Part shown: positions 1-8,526 of the stretch, piece after piece
Numbering within the stretch: the stretch's first letter is position 1
Layout of the letters: the number at the start of each line of letters is the position of its first letter
NCBI RefSeq assembly: GCF_004366355.1
Contig: NZ_SODV01000002.1
Coordinates: 2,272,768-2,336,767 of the forward strand
From: Dinghuibacter silviterrae
Lineage (GTDB): Bacteria > Bacteroidota > Bacteroidia > Chitinophagales > Chitinophagaceae
Direction of reading: 5' to 3'
Length of the DNA: 64,000 nucleotides
Position numbers and translations under genes: made by a program
Notes under the pieces: generated by a model
The model's database searches: none
The model's input: only the letters and a program-made list of their open reading frames with translations
What the model was told of the DNA's origin: nothing

Positions 1-407
1 ACCGCGATGCCCCGTATGCAATCGATCGTGCCCGAGCTGGCCTGGAACAGCAAATCGCGCGTCAACGTAGCCCGGTTATACCGGCCGATTTTCCCGTTGT
101 TGGGTTTTTCCTGGGCGGCGAATATCCAGGTAGTGTCGCCGCTGATGGCGCTGCCCTGGGACTGGCTGGTGCCGCCCATGGAACCTAAGGTTACGCCGTT
201 TTGATAGATACCGATGTTGCGGCCGTTTTCGTCCCAGTTGGAAGACGTGTAGATGATACCGCCCGGAGATACCCACATGGCGCGGGCGCAGTTGCCGACG
301 TGGTGGGCGTTGTCGCCGTAGGTGTTGCCGATCCAGGAGGTGGTATACTGCTGTGCAAGACCGGCAGTTGCGGGCAGCAATAGTGCAAGAACGATGAGTG
401 TTTTCAT
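1..407 (-). CDS. Secreted protein, partial (C-terminus beyond window)
   Basis: This is an open frame of 135 codons on the minus strand that runs off the window edge, so only the N-terminus is seen. It begins with a clear Sec signal peptide (MKTLIVLALLLPATAGLAQ, cleavage after LAQ). The mature part is rich in Gly, Ser, Thr, Asn and Trp, with short strand-like repeats such as MWVSPGGIIYTSSNWDENG, which suggests a beta-propeller or similar beta fold. The start codon lies one base after the susD stop, so it is very probably translated with the SusCD genes and may be a surface or periplasmic partner of that uptake system. The function is not recognised; the propeller reading is inference from composition and repeat-like phrases. 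Confidence 0.7.
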   Translation of the reverse strand, partial: MKTLIVLALLLPATAGLAQQYTTSWIGNTYGDNAHHVGNCARAMWVSPGGIIYTSSNWDENGRNIGIYQNGVTLGSMGGTSQSQGSAISGDTTWIFAAQEKPNNGKIGRYNRATLTRDLLFQASSGTIDCIRGIA

Positions 408-408
408 A

Positions 409-1803
409 TCAGTAACCAGGATTTTGTAATAAGCGTGGATTCACTCCAATTTCATACAGCGGAATGGGCCATAAACTTTGGTTCGCCGTAATGCCAAGAA
501 CCGCCGCCGCGCGCCCGGTCCGGACCAGGTCAAAGAACCGGTACCCTTCAAACGCCAGCTCCTTGTACCGTTCGTTTTCGATGGCCAGCGCCAGGGTATA
601 CCCGTTCGCCTGGTCGTCGGCATCGGGATAGTCATAGACGGATGCCGACGAAAGCGGCAAAGCAAACGCGCGACGGCGGATCGTATCGAGCAGGCTGGTC
701 GCAGCGGCCGTCTGCCCAAGGTCGTTCAACGCCTCCGCCCGGACGAGGATGATGTCGGCCAGGCGAAGGGCGATGATGTCGGGCTCCGTCCCGTTGATGA
801 GGCGGTCATATTTGTTGACATAAGGTACGGCCGCACTGGACGTACCCAGTGCGGCAGCAGCCCGTATATCCCCCGGGGCATAAGCCGACATGATCTTGGC
901 CGTAGGCGCAATCTGATACTGCCCCGGCTGGATCCCCGACGGCAAACCGGTGGTGGGCATATAAAAGCTGAATAAACCGTTGCTTTGGTTGGTGGCGCTG
1001 ACAAACTGGATCTCGAAGATGGACTCCGCCCCGTTCTTGCCGCTGGTAGAGAACATATTGCTGTACGCGGCGCTGCCCAGAACCAGGCTGTAGGTCGGGT
1101 TGTTCATCACCGCCAGGGCGTTGGCCGCGGCGGAATCGTAGTTCTTCAGGCTGAGAAACACTTTGGCCAGCAGCGCCTGTGCGCCGCCCAACGTCGCCCT
1201 GCCCCGGGTATCCACCTGGGCGGCCCAGGTCTGGGTCAGGCCGGATTCCGCGGCGTGTAAATCAGAAAGGATCAACAGATATACGCTGTCCACCGACGAT
1301 CGACCGATGGTAAAGTCCGCATTGAACGACGTATAGGGCGTGGTGACGATGGGCACGGCACCAAACGCCTGGACAAGGCCATAATAGAAGTAGGCCCGGA
1401 GAAAATACGCCTCACCGAGGATCCGTGCTTTCTCCCCGGGCGTAAAAAGGCTGTCGCTGATGGCGGGGACGTGTTTCAGCAGGTCGTTGGCCCGGCCGAT
1501 GCCGGTATAGTTGTTATCCCAGTAGGCCGCCACCACCGCGTTGTCGACGGGTATGGCGTGCTGGCTGAAGGGGCTGTAGTTCGCCAGCAAACCCGTCGTC
1601 GCATCCGAACAGGCGTCAAAGGCCAGCGGGAATTGCTGGGCCAGGGACTGGACGGCGGGATAGATGCCCGTGGCGGCGCTTTCCGCGTCGTTGGACGTTT
1701 GCCAGAAGTTATTTTGGGCAATGGTATATTCGGGCGTCTGGTCCAGGACTTTGCTGCAAGAGGCAAGGGTCGCCAAACAAAAAAGACAGTATAAGCGATA
1801 CAT
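409..1803 (-). CDS. SusD/RagB family nutrient-binding outer-membrane lipoprotein
   Basis: This 464-residue protein is the surface glycan- or nutrient-binding lipoprotein that caps a SusC channel. The N-terminus is a lipoprotein signal with lipobox TLASC (Cys16). It is followed by the typical SusD start (VLDQTPEYTIAQNNFWQT), the TPR-like helices around residues 75-220 including AYFLRAYFYYGLVQAFG, and the conserved C-terminal region IENERYKELAFEGYRFFDLVR. The length is normal for small SusD proteins. It follows susC with an 11-base gap. The start is preceded by an AT-rich leader almost identical to the one before susC. Substrate cannot be deduced from the sequence. Confidence 0.95.
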   Translation of the reverse strand: MYRLYCLFCLATLASCSKVLDQTPEYTIAQNNFWQTSNDAESAATGIYPAVQSLAQQFPLAFDACSDATTGLLANYSPFSQHAIPVDNAVVAAYWDNNYTGIGRANDLLKHVPAISDSLFTPGEKARILGEAYFLRAYFYYGLVQAFGAVPIVTTPYTSFNADFTIGRSSVDSVYLLILSDLHAAESGLTQTWAAQVDTRGRATLGGAQALLAKVFLSLKNYDSAAANALAVMNNPTYSLVLGSAAYSNMFSTSGKNGAESIFEIQFVSATNQSNGLFSFYMPTTGLPSGIQPGQYQIAPTAKIMSAYAPGDIRAAAALGTSSAAVPYVNKYDRLINGTEPDIIALRLADIILVRAEALNDLGQTAAATSLLDTIRRRAFALPLSSASVYDYPDADDQANGYTLALAIENERYKELAFEGYRFFDLVRTGRAAAVLGITANQSLWPIPLYEIGVNPRLLQNPGY

Positions 1804-1820
1804 ATAGCAAGCGTTTAAAA
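1801..1820 (-). promoter_or_regulatory. Repeated translation-initiation leader before susD
   Basis: The minus strand reads TTTTAAACGCTTGCTATATG, ending in the susD start codon and containing the susC stop TAA. Nearly the same sequence precedes susC at 5142-5160 (one base shorter). Both lack a Shine-Dalgarno motif, as expected in Bacteroidota, and both are AT-rich. The duplication suggests matched translation initiation of the two subunits. Confidence 0.5.
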
Positions 1821-4800
1821 ATTAACCGAAAGACCGGCAAGAAGGGTGCGGGGTTGCGGCTGGACGGCCCAGTCGATGCCCAGCTGAGAGTTTTTGACAG
1901 ATTGATTTTGTGATTCCGGATCGAATCCGGAATAGCTGGTGATCATGAGCAGGTTTTGCCCGCTGATGTATACCCGGAAGCTGGAAACTTTAAAACGACG
2001 GAGACGGGACATGGGTATGGAATACCCCAGCGTCACATTCTTCAACCGGATATACGACCCATCCTCCACAAATCGTGACGACATTTCCCCGTTGGTAACG
2101 CTGTTGACCTGAACGGGGTCATTGAACATCGCCTTGGGCACATCCGTAACGGTATGCGCCGACGACCACCGGTTCAACGTCCTCGTATCCCCGTTGTTAT
2201 ATGCGTTCATCCTTTCCAGCATCACGCGTGTCTGGTTGTAGACCTTGTTGCCGTAGGACCAGTAAAAGAAAAAGTTGAAGTCGAAACCCTTATAACCAAA
2301 GGTATTGGTCATGCTCCCCGTAAACTTTGGCAAGGCATTGCCAATGATCACGCGGTCGTTCGCGTTGATCTTGCCGTCATGGTTTACGTCGTCGTAGATC
2401 ATATTGCCGGTGGATGGATTGACGCCTAAGGACCGGTACCCAAAAAACGAACCGACGGCCGCCCCTACCCTATAGATGCTGGTCGGCAGGCTCGTATAGA
2501 AAGAGCCCGGCAGGCTTTCCGTAAAGTCGGAACTGCTCGGATCGCCGGCGACGGTTTCCGGAAGGTAGGTGATCTTGTTGCGGTTAATGGACAAGCTGGT
2601 GCCCGTGTTCCAGGTAAAGGCGCCGCGGATGTTGTCGGTGTTGACCAGGAACTCCAGCCCCTTGTTGGTCATCTGCCCGATATTGGCCCCGTTGGTCCGG
2701 GAATAGCCCGAGGTATAAGGTAGGTTGAGTTTAAAAATCAACCGGTTGGTGACCTTGTCGTAGGCATCCACCGTGACGCTGATGCGGTTGTCCAAAAAGG
2801 TCATGTCCAGGCCAAGGTCGCTGGACACGGTGGACTCCCAGCTCAGGTCGTTGTTGGAGAGGGAGGTCCCGGCAATCCCGGCCTCCGCTCCATAGTTGTA
2901 GCCGGTACTGTAGGTCGCCAGGGAAGGAAAGTCCGACCCCAGCCCTTCGTTGTTCCCGGTGACCCCGATGCTGCCCCGGAGCTTTAGGTCGTTGACGAAT
3001 TTGACGTCCCGCATAAACGCTTCGTTGCTGATGCGCCACCCGGCGGCGATCGAGGGGAAAAAACCATACCGCTTGTTGGCACCAAACCGGGACGAACCAT
3101 CCGTACGCGCCACGCCTTCCACCAGGTAACGGTCGTTATAGCTATAATTCAGACGGCCAAAATAGGACACCAGCCCCCACTCGGAGCGGTAGTCGGTGGG
3201 CGAATACAGGGAGGTGAAACCGGAGACCGACTGGATGATGTCGGTCGAGCTTTGCGAGCCCGATACGCCGATCCGCCGGACGGCTGCTTCCTGTGTACTT
3301 TGCCCGATCAGGGCGGAAAAGTTGTGCCGTCCTTTTAGCGGAAGCGTATAGGATAACGTATTTTCATTGAGCCAGAGAAACTGGGTGAAAACAGACACAA
3401 AACCGCTGGCCGGAGACCCGTTGTTGACGGCCACGGACTGGTACCGGTCGTCGGTCACTTCCTGGTCGTCAAAACCTAAGCTGGTCTTGAACTTTAACCC
3501 CTTCAGGATGTTGTATTCGCCAAAGATGTTCCCGTCATAGCTGTCGACGTCGGAGACGAACCGCAACGAGTTGGCCAGCATGACCGGGTTCGTGACCCGG
3601 CGGTTGGGGTCGCTGAAGTAGGTGCCGTTCCGGTTGTAGATGGGATAATTGGGGTTTTCGATGAGCGCCGCCGCCAGGACGGACTGGCCGGAAAAGCTGT
3701 TGTCCATCCGGTGGTTGATCGAATGGGTGCCGGCAAGGTTGATCCCGATCTTGAGGTCGTCGGTCGCCATGAAGTCGAAGTTCACCCGTCCGTTCCATCG
3801 CTTGTAGCGCTGAAGGCCGACGATGGTCCCGGTCTGGTCGAAGTAGCCCAACGAGATATAATGGGAGGTTTTACCCGTTCCTCCCGATATGGACAGGTTG
3901 GCGTCGGTGATCGGCGCCTGCCGGAAAATGGCGTTTTGCCAGTTGGTGTTCGTGTCGGTATAGGCGATGGTGGGATCGGCAGGCAGCCCCGCGTTGGCCC
4001 TTTCCTCCTTGATCAGGTCGACATACTGGGTGTTGTTCAGCAGGTTCAAGCGCTTGGTCACGCTGGCCAGACCGGTATACGCACTGACCGTAAATTTAGA
4101 TTTTCCCGCCACGCCCCTTTTGGTCGTGATCAGGATGACCCCGTTGGCGCCCCTCGACCCGTAGATGGCGGAGGCCTCGGCATCCTTTAGGACTTCGATG
4201 GAAGCGATGTCGTTGGGGTTGATGTCGTTGGTGGCCGCGATCCGCTGGCCGTCGCCCGATATGCCATACTGCGCCGCCGGCAGGTTATTCATGGGCACCC
4301 CGTCGATCACATACAACGGCCGGTTTTCGCCGAACAATGATCCGTTCCCCCGGATGCGGATATAGGTCTCGTCCCCGGGGGCACCGGAGTTCTCGACCAC
4401 TTGTACGCCGGCGGCTTTTCCTTGCAGGGCAGCATCTATGCTCGTCACAGGCACGTTGGATACTTCGCTCCCCTTGACGGTGGACACAGAGGAGATGAGG
4501 TTCTTTCTGCTGGCGGTGCCGTACCCGATGACAACGACGTCGTTCAACCGGCTCGCCACGGCGGTCAGCCGGACGGCCATGTCGTTATCGATGGGTATCT
4601 CAGCAGCCGCATAGCCCGTAAAAGAAATCAGCAACACCTTATCCTCCGGACCCACCTCCAACCGGAACTTCCCGTCTGCGTCCGTGTACGTCCCCTTGCC
4701 GCTGCCTTTTACCCTTACGCTGGCGCCATGAAGCGCCTGTCCATCCGTCGAGGTCACGGTGCCGGTGATCCACCGGCCCGGGAGCGCCACAACGCCTGTC

Positions 4801-5144
4801 TGTACCACCGGGGCCGGGGCAGCGGCAGGGACTGTGGCGGAGACGATCAGGTAAGACCTTGCCTTGACCTTTTTATAATGTAGGGCAAAGGGACGGAGCA
4901 GTGCACCTAAATTTTCTTCCGCTGACCGTTCAAAATTGACCGTGCCGGACGGAACCGAAAGCCCGTCCACGGTTTTGTCCTCAAAAAGTATATCCACCTT
5001 GTAATGATCCCTGACCATTTTAAGCGCGGCCGACAGCGGAATGGTCGAATCGTTGTCCGCAGCGCCAAGGCTTTTTTGCAGGATAAACGGAAGGAGGAGC
5101 AAAAGCAGTAACCCTTTCAGCAGTAAATGATGAAATCGTTTCAT
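1815..5144 (-). CDS. SusC/RagA family TonB-dependent transporter with STN signalling domain
   Basis: This 1109-residue outer-membrane importer has, after a signal peptide (MKRFHHLLLKGLLLLLLLPF), an STN domain at about residues 30-105, a carboxypeptidase-regulatory-like domain at about 125-200 (ITGTVTSTDGQALHGASVRV), a plug domain from about 205 (VVVIGYGTASRKNLISSVST; DIASIEVLKDAEASAIYGSR) and a large beta barrel that ends in Phe (LLAGLSVNF). The STN domain is the known feature of transporters that signal to FecR across the envelope. This fits the adjacent FecR and ECF-sigma genes: substrate binding at the outer membrane should release the sigma factor. The gene lies 17 bases after fecR and just before susD. 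Confidence 0.97.
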   Translation of the reverse strand: MKRFHHLLLKGLLLLLLLPFILQKSLGAADNDSTIPLSAALKMVRDHYKVDILFEDKTVDGLSVPSGTVNFERSAEENLGALLRPFALHYKKVKARSYLIVSATVPAAAPAPVVQTGVVALPGRWITGTVTSTDGQALHGASVRVKGSGKGTYTDADGKFRLEVGPEDKVLLISFTGYAAAEIPIDNDMAVRLTAVASRLNDVVVIGYGTASRKNLISSVSTVKGSEVSNVPVTSIDAALQGKAAGVQVVENSGAPGDETYIRIRGNGSLFGENRPLYVIDGVPMNNLPAAQYGISGDGQRIAATNDINPNDIASIEVLKDAEASAIYGSRGANGVILITTKRGVAGKSKFTVSAYTGLASVTKRLNLLNNTQYVDLIKEERANAGLPADPTIAYTDTNTNWQNAIFRQAPITDANLSISGGTGKTSHYISLGYFDQTGTIVGLQRYKRWNGRVNFDFMATDDLKIGINLAGTHSINHRMDNSFSGQSVLAAALIENPNYPIYNRNGTYFSDPNRRVTNPVMLANSLRFVSDVDSYDGNIFGEYNILKGLKFKTSLGFDDQEVTDDRYQSVAVNNGSPASGFVSVFTQFLWLNENTLSYTLPLKGRHNFSALIGQSTQEAAVRRIGVSGSQSSTDIIQSVSGFTSLYSPTDYRSEWGLVSYFGRLNYSYNDRYLVEGVARTDGSSRFGANKRYGFFPSIAAGWRISNEAFMRDVKFVNDLKLRGSIGVTGNNEGLGSDFPSLATYSTGYNYGAEAGIAGTSLSNNDLSWESTVSSDLGLDMTFLDNRISVTVDAYDKVTNRLIFKLNLPYTSGYSRTNGANIGQMTNKGLEFLVNTDNIRGAFTWNTGTSLSINRNKITYLPETVAGDPSSSDFTESLPGSFYTSLPTSIYRVGAAVGSFFGYRSLGVNPSTGNMIYDDVNHDGKINANDRVIIGNALPKFTGSMTNTFGYKGFDFNFFFYWSYGNKVYNQTRVMLERMNAYNNGDTRTLNRWSSAHTVTDVPKAMFNDPVQVNSVTNGEMSSRFVEDGSYIRLKNVTLGYSIPMSRLRRFKVSSFRVYISGQNLLMITSYSGFDPESQNQSVKNSQLGIDWAVQPQPRTLLAGLSVNF

Positions 5145-5160
5145 ATAGCAGCGTTTAAAA
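5142..5160 (-). promoter_or_regulatory. Repeated translation-initiation leader before susC
   Basis: The minus strand reads TTTTAAACGCTGCTATATG up to the start codon. It matches the leader of susD (1801-1820) except for one missing base. It lies in the fecR-susC gap, so it is a translation rather than a transcription signal if the operon is read through. Confidence 0.5.
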
Positions 5161-5161
5161 T

Positions 5162-6112
5162 CTATTCGGAGAAGTAAATGGTGTCTTCCCGTATGGTATA
5201 GTGGATGTTGAGCAATTGGGCCATAACGTCCAACAGTTCGGTCACCGTATCCGCATGGAAGGACCCCGTGATCCGGCGGCTGGCCAGGGCCGTTGGGTCG
5301 AAGCGTACGGTGAGTCCGAAGTTGTCCCGGATCATCCCGGCGACCTCGGACATGGAGGTCCCGTCAAAAAGAAACTCATGGTCTTTCCAGGCCGATAGGT
5401 TTTCAGGGGCGGAAATATGTTCCAGTCTGAAGCGTCCGTCAGCATCCGCGGTAAAAAGATCGCCCGGTTGCAGGATCTTTTGTTCGTCCCGGTAGTCCAG
5501 CCGGACCTTCCCCTGGCGGAGGACGACCCTTTCCTGGCCTGCCCGGGCATACACCGTGAACCGCGTGCCCAACACGACGACGTGCAGGTCTTTTCCTGTC
5601 GTGACCTCGAAGGGCTGATTGCCATCGCGGGTCACCGTAAAGTCCGCCTCACCGGAGAGAAACACTTCCCTGCCGCGTTGTCCAAAGCCAAACCGGCTGT
5701 ACCGGATCGTCGAGTTGGCATTCATCGATACCAGGCTGCCATCCGGGAGAATCACCGAACGCGTTTCTCCATAGGCCGTGGACATGGATCGATCCCTCAA
5801 AAGATAAGCAGCCGTCACCAGCACCAAGGCAGCCACCGAGGCGGCCAGCAGCCGGAAGCGGAATACACGCGACATGCCCCGGACCTTTCTGGTCACCCGT
5901 TGTCCGCCAGGCTCTTGCAGAACCCTGTCCAGGGCAGCGCCCGTATCCGGCACAAACTGGGGGTTTCTCCTTTCCCATTCGTCCAGCCATTCGTAATACC
6001 GTTCGATATTCCCGGGTACGCGAAGCCACTCTTCGATTTGTTGTTTGCCGAGCGGCGTCGATCTCCCCGCGAAGTGCTCCCACAATATATGCTTATCGAG
6101 CTCCATGGTCAT
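5162..6112 (-). CDS. FecR family anti-sigma regulator
   Basis: This 316-residue inner-membrane regulator transmits a signal from the SusC STN domain to the ECF sigma factor. A cytoplasmic N-terminus of about 85 residues, which should hold the sigma factor, is followed by one membrane segment (FRLLAASVAALVLVTAAYLL), a periplasmic FecR domain (YGETRSVILPDGSLVSMNAN; FTVTRDGNQPFEVTTGKDLH) and a C-terminal DUF4974-like domain (MSEVAGMIRDNFGLTVRFD) that would contact STN. Its ATG overlaps the sigma stop in an ATGA, so the two are translationally coupled. Another in-frame ATG two codons later is equally possible. Confidence 0.95.
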   Translation of the reverse strand: MTMELDKHILWEHFAGRSTPLGKQQIEEWLRVPGNIERYYEWLDEWERRNPQFVPDTGAALDRVLQEPGGQRVTRKVRGMSRVFRFRLLAASVAALVLVTAAYLLRDRSMSTAYGETRSVILPDGSLVSMNANSTIRYSRFGFGQRGREVFLSGEADFTVTRDGNQPFEVTTGKDLHVVVLGTRFTVYARAGQERVVLRQGKVRLDYRDEQKILQPGDLFTADADGRFRLEHISAPENLSAWKDHEFLFDGTSMSEVAGMIRDNFGLTVRFDPTALASRRITGSFHADTVTELLDVMAQLLNIHYTIREDTIYFSE

Positions 6113-6729
6113 TGTTTCAGGTAGTCGGATAGTGTTTTTCGTAAAATGCCCAAAGCCTTCATGATGTGTGCCTCCACCGTCTTCATCCGGATATTCAGTT
6201 CATCCGCGATTTCCCGGTTTTTCCGGCCTTCGAACCGGCTCAGCAGAAATACCTTCTGGCATTGGGGCGGGAAAGAACCGATGGTCCGCTCGATCTTTGT
6301 CATCAGCTCGTTGAACAACAAAATCGTTTGCGGATTGTTGTCCACGGGCCAGTCCGCGTCCGCGGACAGTTTTTCGCCAAACTCCTGTTTCAGGTAGTTA
6401 AACGCCCTGTTCCTGGCGGCGGTGTACAGATAGGCGCGGAAACTGGTGGTGACGGTCGCGTATAGCCGGTTTTTCCAAAAATGAAAAAATACCTCGCTCA
6501 CAATGTCTTCTGCAACTTCCTTTGAATACACAAACCGGGTAACATGGCTGCAAAGGGTTCCATAATACCGCTTGAAAAGGACGGAAAAGCCCTTTTCCGG
6601 GTCTTCCTTCAGCATCAGCCGGATCAGCGCCTCGTTGTCTGTAAGGAATGCCTCCTCCCCCGCCTCGTTGTCCTGGGCGATCCGTAAAGGATTGTTTCCG
6701 GAGCGTTTTTTCGGTCCTTTCATATACAA
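6109..6729 (-). CDS. ECF RNA polymerase sigma factor, SusCD-linked
   Basis: This 206-residue sigma-70 family protein has region 2 at about residues 40-110 (FSVLFKRYYGTLCSHVTRFV; AEDIVSEVFFHFWKNR) and region 4 at about 140-195 (LPPQC-like FPPQCQKVFLLSRFEGRKNR and the helix-turn-helix EIADELNIRMKTVEAHIMKA). It would direct transcription of the susCD genes when FecR is triggered. It is the first gene of the block and overlaps fecR by four bases. The preceding 68 bases hold no convincing terminator or housekeeping promoter, so some read-through from the large upstream operon cannot be ruled out. Confidence 0.95.
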   Translation of the reverse strand: MYMKGPKKRSGNNPLRIAQDNEAGEEAFLTDNEALIRLMLKEDPEKGFSVLFKRYYGTLCSHVTRFVYSKEVAEDIVSEVFFHFWKNRLYATVTTSFRAYLYTAARNRAFNYLKQEFGEKLSADADWPVDNNPQTILLFNELMTKIERTIGSFPPQCQKVFLLSRFEGRKNREIADELNIRMKTVEAHIMKALGILRKTLSDYLKQ

Positions 6730-6797
6730 GCAGTCGCGGCCTATGATAATAGGACAAAAAAACGGGGATTTACCCTTAGTAGAAGGAAAAGAATTTT

Positions 6798-8522
6798 TTA
6801 TTGCCCCGGTATCCCCACAATCTGATCAAACTTCAAATTGCTCCACCCCTCACCCGTCCCGGTTTCCTTAAACCGGCTCATCCAGAGAAAGGTTTTCCCG
6901 TTCAACCAGCGCGTCCGGTGAAAGGCACGCTGGACGATGACGCCGTCACGCGGGATCTGTTCCTGGTCAATGTAGTAGGGCGCGGGAACCTCCGTGAGGA
7001 CCCTTCCAAGGGCGCCCTTGGCGCCGGGCATGGCGGCGCGTTGGAAGCGGATCTGGCTGTTGCTGCCCTGGATATGGACGGGGATAAAGGGGATCCAGTT
7101 GTCGGGGACGGTGGTGCCCAGGACATACTGGATGGCGGCGTCGCCGGCGGGGACAAAGACGGGCGGCGGCTGGTCGTTGAGGGCGATGAGGTTTCCGCTG
7201 ACACCCATGCCGGCCTGGGAAGGCACGGTGTCCTCCACCGCCCACACCATTTCGGCGGCCTCGTCGCGAAGGAAGTTGACCTGTTCGAGCGGGTTGCTTT
7301 CGATGGTGCCCTGGGCGGCGGGCGCCAGGTAAAACAGGTAATTGACGGGTCCCGTCTGGTTGACGTCGCTTTGATGGAAAAGCGCCCATTGTTGCCAGTT
7401 GTCGTCGGTCCCGAGGCCGACGGGTTTGACCAGGACGTATTCCCCGAATACGTCTTTGACGACGATCCCCTTGATCTCGCAAAGGGTATTCACGGACAAC
7501 GGGTAGGGCAACATGAACCAGTCGTTTCCATAGACCAGGCCGAATTCGGCCACCAGCAGGCTGAGCAGCCCCGTGGGGCTGGTATCGATCTTTCCAAAAT
7601 CAATCTGGCTGTCTTCCATCATCCAGTAGCGGGGAAGGGGCATCCCCTTAAAGGATACCGGGGAGGGGATAAAGGAGACGACGTTCTCTACGACCGGCGG
7701 TGGGTTGGCGGGTTCGGGCTTCAGGGGCAAGGTCTCCCCTACGGCCAGGTCAAAGGAATACCAGTCGAGCGGTCCGCCGTCATACTGGCTGGCGGAAAGC
7801 ACCCTTTGGTTGGCGCCGGCGGGAGAGGCTACTTCAAATTGGTATTCGAGTTGGGAGGGTTGCCAGGCCGGGCTGCCGCTCCCGGTGGCGGGCAGGGAGA
7901 ACGTCCGGTTGAACCAGGCGATCAACGATCCTGCCAGCGTGACCAGGGTGGCCTGGTCCGCGGCCGTTATGGTCGTCTGTGTTTGAAGCCAGGTGCTGAA
8001 CTGGGTCGTTTGCGCCGCCTGGAGCATGGCCCAACCGTCGAAAAGCGTGGCCGACACGGAGGCGTTCAATTGCAGGCCGTCCTGGTCGTTGGGGTCGATC
8101 GTATATTTTAAGGGGTAGCCTGATTGCAGGTTGGTGAGATAAGCGGTAAGGCTTTTAGACGTCATCAACTTTACATAATACCGGGCGATTTGGACCGCCA
8201 TAAACAAACTGGCCTGAATAGTCTCTCGCGTCACCAGGTTTTCCAGGGGAATATTGGGGTCATACGCCTGGGCGCCGCCGCCCCCGAGACTGACCCTGTC
8301 CACAGGCGTATGTTCCCCCAGGATGGTGGCCTGGATGGGACTGCCGGCGTCCTCGGCTTGGAATTCCCCGAACTGCCATTGCCGGGTCAGCATCCACAAC
8401 GGGTCCCTGACCTGGGCTGACAAGCTCTGGTTGAGGTCCTGGGTACGCGGGGCCGCCTCCAGCCGGTTATAGCCGGTGATGGAGGGGATCCGGAAGGGGG
8501 GCAGCATGATGTCAGCGAGCAT
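6798..8522 (-). CDS. Conserved protein of unknown function, last gene of giant-protein operon
   Basis: This 574-residue protein has no signal peptide and no membrane segment. Its N-terminus carries a striking tryptophan-rich block, RDPLWMLTRQWQFGEFQAED, at about residues 40-60. I recall similar strings in uncharacterised proteins of other bacteria, but no function. The C-terminus also has a Trp- and Arg-rich stretch (IVQRAFHRTRWLNGKTFLWM). It begins four bases after the stop of the 1646-residue protein and is the last of five genes that look co-transcribed. A second ATG five codons in is an alternative start. Cytoplasmic location is inferred from the lack of export signals. Confidence 0.85.
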   Translation of the reverse strand: MLADIMLPPFRIPSITGYNRLEAAPRTQDLNQSLSAQVRDPLWMLTRQWQFGEFQAEDAGSPIQATILGEHTPVDRVSLGGGGAQAYDPNIPLENLVTRETIQASLFMAVQIARYYVKLMTSKSLTAYLTNLQSGYPLKYTIDPNDQDGLQLNASVSATLFDGWAMLQAAQTTQFSTWLQTQTTITAADQATLVTLAGSLIAWFNRTFSLPATGSGSPAWQPSQLEYQFEVASPAGANQRVLSASQYDGGPLDWYSFDLAVGETLPLKPEPANPPPVVENVVSFIPSPVSFKGMPLPRYWMMEDSQIDFGKIDTSPTGLLSLLVAEFGLVYGNDWFMLPYPLSVNTLCEIKGIVVKDVFGEYVLVKPVGLGTDDNWQQWALFHQSDVNQTGPVNYLFYLAPAAQGTIESNPLEQVNFLRDEAAEMVWAVEDTVPSQAGMGVSGNLIALNDQPPPVFVPAGDAAIQYVLGTTVPDNWIPFIPVHIQGSNSQIRFQRAAMPGAKGALGRVLTEVPAPYYIDQEQIPRDGVIVQRAFHRTRWLNGKTFLWMSRFKETGTGEGWSNLKFDQIVGIPGQ

Positions 8523-8526
8523 AATC

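Noticed and set aside
6756-6775. Possible terminator between the giant operon and the sigma gene
   Set aside because: The stem has only three G-C pairs (GGG-TAAAT-CCC) before a T-run, too weak to call.
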